Of a stretch of 64,000 nt of DNA, positions 11,601-17,447 are shown piece after piece. Numbering within the stretch: position 1 is the first letter of the stretch; each line of letters opens with the position of its first letter. The notes beneath the pieces were generated by a model. It searched no databases and was not told the origin of the DNA. It worked only from the letters and a program-made list of their open reading frames with translations. This DNA is from Astropecten irregularis (lineage: Eukaryota > Echinodermata > Asteroidea > Paxillosida > Astropectinidae): contig OZ020256.1 in assembly GCA_963971285.1 (NCBI GenBank), positions 6,450,501-6,514,500 on the forward strand, written 5' to 3'. The position numbers and the translations under genes are program-made.

Positions 11601-12963
11601 TTCTCCAATTTGTTTTTGGTTTTGTTTTCAACAGAAAATACCCAAAGCATATGACGACTGTGCATTCTTCTTCTGGTTCTACACAAGCTTTATCGTGGAT
11701 AACAGGTGAAACTATTTATTTATATCTGACTCCTTTTAACCCCTTCAGCCCGGGGTTTGTTTGTTTGTTTGTTTGTTCCAACCTTGTTGGTCAAATAGGG
11801 GTCATCTGGCTGGGGTATATAATGTGCAGGGAGCTCTGCGTAAAAAATGCTTGTTCGCGTACAATCTGAAAATGATACCACTGCACAAAAATCCCACATT
11901 CCAGGCGGACTTTAATCCATGCATGAAATCTGATGCAAGAGGGGGTAAATATACCCAAATAAGCTGATTTTGGGGGACATAAACTTCATTAAAGGTAGTA
12001 TCATACTTTGGTAAGACACCAAAACAGAAATGTTCACAGATTTACGTATAACTTACAGGGTATAAAGATAGTGGTGGTAGAAACATACCCTTGAAATGTT
12101 TCCGCCTGAAATGTTGTATTTATCCAATAATTAGTAAAACAACAACTGAAAATCTTTTTGATCTTTAAAAAGATAAAAAATAAAAGAGTAAAGACTTAAG
12201 AAATACTGTGGCCGTTTTTCACTGTATTCTCAAAAAGTGGGCACCGTACGTATGGGACTGCAATTTTCACAGATGACTATTACTGTATCGTCCTTGATAT
12301 TTTTGCCCATGAATCTGCATTTCTTTGACAAAAACCAAAGTATGATACTACCTTTAAGGTTCGTTGAAACTCTTGTTCCAGACAATACCCCCATTTCATG
12401 TATTTCAATGGAAATAATAAAGTAATCATGAACTGCTATAGATGCTTCCCGGCTGGAAGGGGTTAAGACCGGGAAGGGAATGTGGTTGGAGCTCACAATT
12501 GTAGGAGACTACAATACACATTTACATATTGAGAAAGATTTGAGGCTTTGCATGGTGACAATTGGTATGTGGATCGGTTTGCAGAAACACCATGTAATAA
12601 TCGTTCGTATTTACGCACTTCTATATCATTCGCACTTCTGATTCGCACTTAAATCGTCTCCTGATGAGAACTAGAGCAGACTAGTCGAAACATTGAGACC
12701 TAATTGCGAGAAGTGCGAACGATATAGAAGTGCGAATGATATAGAAGTGCGAAAGTTTCAATCATTGATTTGGCAAACACACCAGAAGTTCTCACCAGTT
12801 TTAATAAAATTTGAACTTTTTGAAATACCTTTCCTCCTTTTTCAGATTATACCTCCCTCGCAAGAGTTTGGACAACCCCCATAAAGCGGAAACATGGAGG
12901 ATCTATAGGGAACCCTTCGCTGTCGATGTTCGATTTGGCTCTGTGCAAGAGACTGACGCCTGA
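2560..12963 (+). CDS. VSP: Voltage-sensing phosphatase (VSP/TPTE family), 3' thirteen coding exons, 5' partial
   Basis: Membrane phosphoinositide phosphatase controlled by a voltage-sensor domain; family members dephosphorylate PtdIns(3,4,5)P3 and PtdIns(4,5)P2 at the plasma membrane on depolarisation. Exons: 2560-2670, 3238-3328, 4923-4986, 5539-5664, 6239-6320, 7192-7280, 7863-7924, 8670-8750, 9874-9979, 10559-10656, 11385-11483, 11635-11705, 12846-12963 (stop TGA 12961-12963). Joined they give 398 residues with every phase agreeing. Order: S3 (KLDLLDLL), S4 ([13 protein letters not shown]), basic linker ([18 protein letters not shown]), phosphatase domain with catalytic loop [18 protein letters not shown] loop, then a C2 domain ending [12 protein letters not shown]. 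The catalytic Cys and Arg are present, unlike CKGGTDRTG in human TPTE as I remember it, so an active enzyme is expected. S1-S2 and the N-terminus lie upstream of the window. Confidence 0.95.
2890..3055 (+). mobile_element. SINE-A (tRNA-derived), copy 1
   Basis: A tRNA-like head with an A-box-like stretch (TAGTTTAGATGGTAAAG) and B box GGTTCAAATCC, followed by CCAGTCAATTTTTC and a T-rich end. The same core recurs in both orientations in this window, which is what defines the family. It lies in a VSP intron. Confidence 0.8.
3238..3328 (+). CDS. VSP: VSP exon b: S4 voltage-sensor helix
   Basis: Encodes [17 protein letters not shown], the arginine-bearing S4 helix, then [13 protein letters not shown], the start of the basic linker that couples the sensor to the phosphatase and binds phosphoinositide. 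Acceptor TTGACAG, donor GTAAAG. Ends in phase 0. Confidence 0.92.
3349..3711 (+). mobile_element. M1 element (MITE-like, TTAA ends), copy 1
   Basis: About 360 bp between two TTAA tetramers, with inverted ends AGGTAGTATCATACTTTGG and its complement. No coding capacity. The internal signature GATCTTTTAAAAGATC is itself a small hairpin. TTAA at both ends would suit piggyBac-like insertion, but TTAA could also be part of the inverted repeat. Confidence 0.85.
3752..3893 (-). mobile_element. M2 element (palindromic, about 145 bp), copy 1
   Basis: Inverted ends GGGGTCGATTTCAC and GTGAAATCGACCCC with a conserved interior (GATAACCCATCATATCC; CCTACGATTGATAGTAAG). Several copies occur. Non-coding. Confidence 0.82.
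3957..4308 (+). mobile_element. M1, copy 2
   Basis: Same family, 250 bp after copy 1, with left end TTAAAGGTAGCAG and a diverged right end ATTACCTTCAA. Confidence 0.82.
4445..4725. mobile_element. M14 element, CAGTGGCATAACT ends
   Basis: Left CAGTGGCATAACTTGGG, right CCCTAGTTACGCCACTG: clear terminal inverted repeat. Contains a C-run (about 4684-4698). Confidence 0.8.
4735..4862. mobile_element. M13 element, pogo/Tc1-like ends, partial
   Basis: GGTATAGCCAAATGTTTGGT and a right end TCTACTGTA; related to 23728. Confidence 0.6.
4923..4986 (+). CDS. VSP: VSP exon c: basic linker
   Basis: Encodes [21 protein letters not shown], close to human [21 protein letters not shown]. This joins the voltage sensor to the phosphatase. 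Acceptor CTGCAG, donor GTAAAA, phase 1 out. Confidence 0.93.
5539..5664 (+). CDS. VSP: VSP exon d: start of phosphatase domain
   Basis: Encodes [20 protein letters not shown] and on to HYKVYNLC, a nearly residue-by-residue match to the PTEN-like N-terminus in TPTE proteins. The donor GTAAGA at 5665 lies exactly at the left end of an M3 palindromic element (see findings). Confidence 0.93.
5665..5772 (+). mobile_element. M3 element, left part, at a VSP splice donor
   Basis: Left end TAAGACCTTGTCCCAAATCT matches other M3 left ends (TTAAGGCCGTGTCCCAAATC). It starts exactly at the VSP exon d boundary. A 20-bp unit, CAGCCACTAGCCAGTGATGG, is doubled, and the right arm is missing. Confidence 0.8.
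6020..6184 (-). mobile_element. SINE-A, copy 2
   Basis: On the minus strand the tRNA-like region reads GGCTCAGTTAGTAGAGCGCC, then GGTTTGAATCC. It is the best preserved copy and shows the cloverleaf-like origin most clearly. It lies in the VSP intron after exon d, right before exon e. Confidence 0.85.
6239..6320 (+). CDS. VSP: VSP exon e: phosphatase domain
   Basis: Encodes [20 protein letters not shown] then HNVPKLK, matching the DDHNVPTL region of human TPTE2. Acceptor TTCTGCAG, donor GTAAGC; phase 1 in, phase 2 out. Confidence 0.92.
6451..6620 (+). mobile_element. M1, left half only
   Basis: Starts TTAAAGGTGACC and keeps the CACAGATTTACCTATAACTT segment; the right half is missing. Confidence 0.75.
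6826..7172 (+). mobile_element. SINE-B (tRNA-derived) with ATT tail, copy 1
   Basis: Head GGCTGTGGAGTAGTGGTCTG with A-box character, B box GGGTTCGAATCC, a unique body (CTTGGGCAAGACACTTTGTC, GGGAGTTGAGATGGTTTCAG), and an (ATT)n tail. Head, body and simple-repeat tail are the hallmarks of a SINE. Confidence 0.88.
7192..7280 (+). CDS. VSP: VSP exon f: first half of catalytic P-loop
   Basis: Encodes [19 protein letters not shown] then [10 protein letters not shown]. The catalytic cysteine is in the TGC following CAC at 7262. The CX5R loop is split by the next intron, which holds SINE-A and M11 copies. Confidence 0.94.
7330..7490 (-). mobile_element. SINE-A, copy 3
   Basis: Reverse-oriented copy with B-box-like GGTTCGAATTTCAC and the GCCAGCCC segment, diverged. 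It lies in the intron that splits the VSP catalytic loop. Confidence 0.75.
7511..7642. mobile_element. M11 element (about 130 bp)
   Basis: Ends GCATGTTTGTTTCAGGC and CGAAACAAACAGGC. A second copy is at 20761. Confidence 0.75.
7863..7924 (+). CDS. VSP: VSP exon g: second half of P-loop
   Basis: Encodes [20 protein letters not shown] and T, finishing CKGGKGRTG with the essential arginine. Acceptor TTGTTCCAG, donor GTAAGT; ends in phase 0. Confidence 0.94.
8022..8165. repeat. Degenerate CAAGTCACAAGTCA repeat, block 1
   Basis: Short irregular repeats of AAGTCAAGTCACAAGTCA in a VSP intron. Confidence 0.8.
8396..8535. repeat. Degenerate CAAGTCACAAGTCA repeat, block 2
   Basis: Same repeat, 230 bp later, with a doubled AAAGCTGGTATTTCCAAGTC and CGACTCGAGTCCGACTCGAG. 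Both blocks may belong to one diverged element. Confidence 0.78.
8670..8750 (+). CDS. VSP: VSP exon h: active-site flanking loop
   Basis: Encodes [20 protein letters not shown] then GVDTPSQ, matching the YYFGERRTD and QGVETPSQ blocks of TPTE proteins. Phase 0 on both sides. Confidence 0.94.
9100..9446 (+). mobile_element. M2, copy interrupted by another element
   Basis: Left end GGTCGATTTCACAAAGCC, then a foreign 205-bp palindrome, then the remainder from ATCGGTCGTAACTTGAG to GTGAAATCAACCCC. Confidence 0.82.
9121..9325. mobile_element. Nested palindromic element inside M2
   Basis: About 205 bp with inverted ends AAAGCCCATGTCACACGAGG and CCTCGTTTTGCGTGGGCCT. A related fragment (ACACGAGGCAAATT) occurs at 56773. 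It interrupts M2, so it is younger. Confidence 0.72.
9632..9770 (+). mobile_element. M2 copy
   Basis: Complete diverged copy, 185 bp after the interrupted one, in the VSP intron before exon i. Confidence 0.8.
9874..9979 (+). CDS. VSP: VSP exon i: end of phosphatase domain
   Basis: Encodes [16 protein letters not shown], then the linker into the C2 domain ([11 protein letters not shown]). Acceptor CTTCACAG, donor GTAAGC; phase 1 out. Confidence 0.92.
10034..10345 (+). mobile_element. SINE-B, copy 2
   Basis: Same head, B box (GGGTTCGATTCC) and body as copy 1, lacking a clean tail. It lies in the VSP intron before exon j. Confidence 0.85.
10559..10656 (+). CDS. VSP: VSP exon j: C2 domain
   Basis: Encodes [20 protein letters not shown] then [13 protein letters not shown], corresponding to the first strands of the C2 domain that packs on the phosphatase and binds membrane. 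Donor GTACGT. Confidence 0.88.
10783..11025. mobile_element. M14-related sequence
   Basis: Shares AATTCCAACTTCTGATG, CATTGGATTAGATTTCC and CCCTTAAAAAGTGGC with the 4445 copy; ends degraded. Joined to a half M1. Confidence 0.7.
11026..11217 (+). mobile_element. M1, right half only
   Basis: Begins at the internal CTTTTAAAAGATC hairpin and runs to ACTACTTTTAA. It follows the M14-like stretch directly. Confidence 0.75.
11218..11305 (+). mobile_element. SINE-A, truncated copy
   Basis: 3' part only (TTTCGAATCCCGCTACAGTC), abutting the right end of a truncated M1 element. Confidence 0.7.
11385..11483 (+). CDS. VSP: VSP exon k: C2 domain
   Basis: Encodes [18 protein letters not shown] then [15 protein letters not shown]. 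The DVKIKF stretch matches DDVKVQF in human TPTE2. Phase 0 at both ends. Confidence 0.92.
11635..11705 (+). CDS. VSP: VSP exon l: C2 domain
   Basis: Encodes [20 protein letters not shown] then VDNR, matching human [20 protein letters not shown]. Acceptor TTCAACAG, donor GTGAAA; phase 2 out. Confidence 0.93.
11989..12357 (+). mobile_element. M1, full copy in last VSP intron
   Basis: TTAA on both sides (11989 and 12354) and both inverted ends intact. Confidence 0.87.
12532..12760 (+). mobile_element. M10 element before the last VSP exon
   Basis: Starts AGAAAGATTTGAGGCTTTGC, then GTGGATCGGTTTGCAGAAAC. The interior contains CTGATGAG...CGAAAC (12661-12691), with flanking GTCTC and GAGAC. The same family occurs before the last RFC3 exon. 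Confidence 0.75.
12656..12699 (+). other. Hammerhead-ribozyme-core-like motif
   Basis: CTGATGA (12661-12667), a 6-bp helix with one bulged A (ACTAG with CTAGT plus closing G-C and A-T), then GAAA (12687-12690). GTCTC and GAGAC flank as a possible third helix. The segment that should form helix III and the cleavage triplet is only four bases (CATT), so activity is doubtful. Confidence 0.3.
12846..12963 (+). CDS. VSP: VSP last coding exon
   Basis: Encodes [20 protein letters not shown], then [11 protein letters not shown] and the end SVQETDA, stop TGA. It matches the end of TPTE C2 domains (NNRLYLPKNELDN and FAVEILFG). The M10 element sits about 85 bp upstream of the acceptor. Confidence 0.93.
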
Positions 12964-13299
12964 TAAACCATTCATTTGAATCAGCGTGATTTAGCATCTC
13001 AAAATGTGCCTATAGCCTCATATTGGTATAAGTATTGATGGGAACAGTACCAAATCATTGGACGATTTTGGGGTTCATGTCAATTTATTTTATACAAGAG
13101 TGCGATGCCTGTTTTGTATAAGCGTATTTGAAACTTCCAGTGAATTTTCACGGTTACGGTCATCATTTTTGAAAACATAGGAGTGGAATTTGTTCAAGTA
13201 CAAATCATTATTTTGGTATTGGGCATCAGGCCTTGTACATTCCAATGCAGTTTTCAGCACTGGACCAAGTTGTCTCTATATGTATTGAAATAATGTTTG

Positions 13300-13365
13300 G
13301 AGTTAGGAGGGCTAGATGTTTCGATCCTAGCAGGATCTTTCTCGAAGGCTAAATGACAAGAGGGC
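13300..13365 (-). mobile_element. M9 fragment
   Basis: GTTAGGAGGGCTAGATG and GATCCTAGCAGGATC (minus: hairpin then CGAAAC). The same core is found at 23358 and 60150. Confidence 0.65.
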
Positions 13366-13823
13366 TAGAACATGCAAGTAAAGATACACATAAATAGATG
13401 AGAGGATCAGAACAAAAGAGGGACAGCGTGACCAGGATAGAGGGGGAAACAGGCAATCTGGGAAACCACAAAGAGAGGATAGAGGTGGAAAAGTGTGATC
13501 AGGAGAAGGGAAAAGGGATGTAATGGGTAGGCAAGTTCATTTTTGTGAAAGCCACAGGCGTGTTTTTGTCTGGTATTTTTGCAATTGAAGAAACTCAATC
13601 TGGGGGGATTTGTGATAAAGAGATTTAGTGCTTTGTACTTCAAAGACATCAAAATGGGAGCAAGAAAAAGAATTTTGACCTAAAACTCATTCATATTGTA
13701 TTAACAGTAATTGTTTTACCAATGGAAAGGTCTTTCATAATCTACAATTGTTTATCATAATCATAATTTTCCCTCCAAGTTTTGATTATGACAGCTACTA
13801 ATTCTTTTTTTGTTTTTTTTGTT

Positions 13824-13829
13824 AATAAA
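13824..13829 (+). terminator. Candidate VSP polyadenylation signal
   Basis: AATAAA about 860 bp after the VSP stop codon, the first good match downstream. Another lies at 16367-16372. Neither can be confirmed without transcript ends. Confidence 0.35.
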
Positions 13830-14320
13830 ACAAATTATTTTATTTGTATTATATGGGATGAATTGTATTCGGGTGATGGCAATTATGCAACATATAAGAT
13901 TAGAACCTAAGATTTTTAGAGTTGAAATGTTTTATAGGAAAAATGCAAGGTGCACAATGAATCAGGATTTCCGATTGTTTTTGAAAGATGCCAAATCAGT
14001 ATTGAAATTTAACTTAACGAAATCATCTCTGCTAATTTTAGTCGATTTTATACATTATTTTTCTTCCATTTCTAAATTTATGTTTGTGCATTCAGTCTAC
14101 TTAATCATATGTCAATGATTGTTAAATGCAACATAATCATGCGTTGAGTAATATTTCTTTTGAGTTAAGGGTTTGTACATACAGTGTAAATACATATTGT
14201 GTATGTCTTTCCAAATGTTTCATCTGGCAAGAATACTTGAAATACCTATTTCAGAATATAAATTTTGTTTGGATCAGCTCAATTATCTGTTGTCTTTTGG
14301 GAGCTGGATATTCCACACAT

Positions 14321-14802
14321 CTACAGTGTGTCCCCCAAAAAACGATACCCCTTTTCAAAAAATTATGAAAAGAAATTGTATGTTTTCAGCTACTTGATTT
14401 TTAGTCTATTCATGCATTCACGTTTTCACTGGGTAAATTCTAACCAAATTTCAATGCAATCCATTCATGCATCACTAAGCAATTACTGATTGTCTTGATG
14501 AACAGTCAATTTTGCTACCAATACAAATAAGTGACAGTTGTGTGAATGTGGGCGGCCACTTTTGAGGGGAGATTTACAGTTCACAACTAAGAAACTCAAT
14601 TGTAATGGCAGGAAAGTGGACTTTTATAGACAATCAGTAATTGCTCGGTGATGCATGAATGGATTGCCTTGAAATTTCGTCAGAACATGGCCTGGTAGAT
14701 ATTGAATGCAACAGACTAAAAATCAAATAGCTGAAAACATACAATTAGTTTTCATAATTTGTTGAAACTGGGTATAATTTTTTTGGGGGGGACACACTGT
14801 AG
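14321..14802. mobile_element. M8 element (palindromic, about 480 bp)
   Basis: Ends CTACAGTGTGTCCCCCAAAA and GGGGGACACACTGTAG; inner arms also pair over tens of bases (TGAATGGATTGC and complement). The terminal sequence resembles Tc1/mariner-type ends. Confidence 0.85.
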
Positions 14803-14812
14803 AGTTATCATT

Positions 14813-15197
14813 CCAGTAAAATCTCAGACAGTTATTACCTACTTTAACCAGTAAAACCTCAGCCAGTTATCAACTTCACCAGTTGAGATAGTTATCAACT
14901 TCACCAGTTAAATCTGAGCTAGTTATCAACTTCACCAGTTAAATCTGAGCTAGTTATCAACTCCACCAGTTAAACCTCTGCCAGTTTTCAACTTCACCAG
15001 TTGAGCTAGTTATCAACTTCATCGGTTAAATCTGAGATAGTTCTCAACTTCACCAGTTAAACCTCAGCCTGTTATCAACTTCACCAGTTAAATCTGAGCT
15101 GGTTATCAAATCCACCAGTTAAACCTCTGCCAGTTATCAAATCCACCAGTTAAACCTCTGCCAGTTATCAACTCCACCAGTTAAATCCTCAGTCAGA
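14813..15197. repeat. Tandem repeat of about 32 bp, 12-13 copies
   Basis: Units like CACCAGTTAAATCTGAGCTA then GTTATCAACTT, variable in length. Starts right after the M8 element. Confidence 0.9.
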
Positions 15198-15360
15198 CCT
15201 AATTGGATCCTCTATTTTAAAATAAAATATTTTTTATTTTTAATAGGAATGAGCAACTGTCAAATAGGGCCTACATAGTGTGAAATTCATGTATGGTTTC
15301 CAAAGTCTGAAGAAATATTCCAGAAAATCATTTTTATGGTGACCCGGCACAACTCCCTAT

Positions 15361-15681
15361 TTAAAAGTAATATCATACTTAGGTTTTTGACAAAGAAATA
15401 CAGATTCGTGGGCAAAAATATCAAGGAAGATACAGTAACAGTCATCTGTGAAAATTTCAGTCCCTGACTTTTTTAGAAAACAGTGAAAAACGGCCACAGT
15501 AATTCTTAAGTCTTTTCTCTTTTATTTTGATCTTTAAAACTGGTTTTACTCTTCTGGATAAATACAGCATTTCAGGCAGAACAATTTTAATGGTATATTT
15601 CTACCATCACCATCTTTATACCCTGTAAATCTGTGAAGATTTCTGATTTAGTTTGCTACCAAAGTATGATACTACCTTTAA
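15361..15681 (-). mobile_element. M1, inverted copy
   Basis: Reverse orientation, ending in a TTAA at 15678-15681 that it shares with the next copy. Confidence 0.85.
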
Positions 15682-16048
15682 AGGTAGTATCATACTTTGG
15701 TAAGAAACCAAAACAGAAATGTTCACAGATTTACGTATACCGGTAACTTACAGGGTATGAAGATGGTGGTGGTAGAAACATACCGTTAAAATTTTTCCGC
15801 CTGAAATGCAGTATTTATCCAGAAATCAGTAAAACAACGACCGAAAATCTTGTTGATCTTTTAAAAGATCAAAAATAAAAGAGAAAAGACTTAAGAAATA
15901 CTGTGGCCGTTTTTCACTGTTTTCTCAATAAGTGGGCACCGTATGAGACTCCAATTTTCACAGATTACTTTTATTGTATCTTCCTTGATATTTTTGCCCA
16001 TGAATCTCTATTTCTTTGACAAAAACCAAAGTATGATATTACCTTTAA
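15678..16048 (+). mobile_element. M1, full copy sharing TTAA with its neighbour
   Basis: Begins in the TTAA that ends the preceding copy, giving a tail-to-head inverted pair about 690 bp long. Confidence 0.87.
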
Positions 16049-17188
16049 TAATTGTACACAGCACAGCTTGCTGTGTTTATTGTGCGTATTGTGATGCTCT
16101 ATATAAGACTATAGGAATATTTCTTCAGATTTGTTGTGACTTTAAAAACAATACATGTGATGATCCAACTGTATACTGAGGTCTGACTTAATACCACTAC
16201 TGCCCTTTAATTCAAAGCATGCTGACCTTTATAGTTATTCACAAAAATTACTTTGCTCTTTTCTGATAGTTATAATATGTACCAAATCACATTTTTATTA
16301 TTAATACAAAATGCAATGTTAATTTGTAGAAATATTAAGTATTTATATATTGTTTATCGATTGTGTAATAAAACATAAAAGATAATAAAGATATATTAGC
16401 ATATTAGGAGATTCTGGGTAAAATCATGGTTTATTGATTTTGCCACGATGATAAGTGTATATAAAAAACGATTATGACCTTTTTAATGAGAAAAATGAAT
16501 TCTATTTTGAAATGAGAATTGTATTTATTCAAAGTTCCCAATTTCAGCTTGTACATGTGGTTCTAAATTTAACGGAAAATACTGACAACTGGGTAATTAA
16601 AACAAAACCCTTTAAAAGACTCATGAGTATTGTTGTTGGGATCGGAGGGATGTATTTTTCAAGGACATCATTTTAGTCTCAGATAAATTTGCCCTCATAA
16701 TAATTTGAAAACAGGTTGTGTACATGATGGAAAAGTTGTGCTTGTCTTTACCACTTTTAGATGTTTAAAAAACTTGAAGAATTTGGTGTTCTCAGGACAA
16801 ACATTTAAATCAAGTGCTGCCATATTAAATTTTTATTTAAATTTTTATTTGTTAATATGACAATCCGAAATTTGCAATTTTGGCTATTTCCTGGGGGCAC
16901 AATTTCGGTAAATTGTTGGCAATACAGATTGTTGAGGCTGTGGTGAATGATGGTCAGTATAAATGGAAATAAATTACTTCTAAAACTTTTCTTCTTGTTT
17001 ACATTACTTGTGTTTTTCTATATGTATCGTGTATGTGATGATAGCCAGGCCCACTTCTTTAATATATCATGTAATCGTATTAATTGCGTCTGGACACCAA
17101 GCCTTGCTCTAATACAACCTTGTACCCATTTAGTAAGTTGTTATTCGTATGAGCAGGATGTGAAAAAACTTGGGGACGAGGTTCGTAA
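16049..17188. other. AT-rich spacer between VSP and RFC3
   Basis: No coding signal; short frames lack homology. An AATAAA at 16367 is the only notable site. The sequence becomes CpG-richer from about 17180, near the RFC3 start. Confidence 0.6.
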
Positions 17189-17252
17189 TTTTCGCGCAAC
17201 ATCATGAACTACACGTTACTTTCACCTTTGTGACACGAATTTCCCCGCGAAA
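17189..17252 (+). promoter_or_regulatory. Two E2F-like sites upstream of RFC3
   Basis: TTTTCGCGC at 17189-17197 and the near-palindrome TTTCCCCGCGAAA at 17240-17252 lie about 170 and 110 bp upstream of the RFC3 start codon. They fit the E2F consensus TTTSSCGC; E2F control is well known for replication genes. No TATA box is obvious. Promoter activity is inferred. Confidence 0.55.
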
Positions 17253-17360
17253 TGGCCGTCATATCGAAATAGCACATCCCAGGCATCGAGTTTCCACAAA
17301 CTAAAACTTAAAGCTAGATTAATCGTGTCACAGCTTTGAGAAACTTCTTCACAAGTCACC

Positions 17361-17447
17361 ATGAGTTTGTGGGTGGATAAACACCGTCCTACGTCGCTAT
17401 CGAAGCTCGACTTTCACAAGAACCAAGCTACAAATCTGAAGAAATTG
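17361..17447 (+). CDS. RFC3: RFC3 exon 1
   Basis: Residues 1-29, [20 protein letters not shown] then NQATNLKKL. Donor GTAAAA, phase 0. Intron 1 (17448-19374) holds two large palindromic elements. Confidence 0.96.

Noticed and set aside
13407-13652. 81-codon frame on the minus strand with HACGFHKNELAYPLHPF
   Set aside because: It adjoins an M9 fragment and could be the degraded tail of a retroelement, but I found no diagnostic motif. Not called as a gene.
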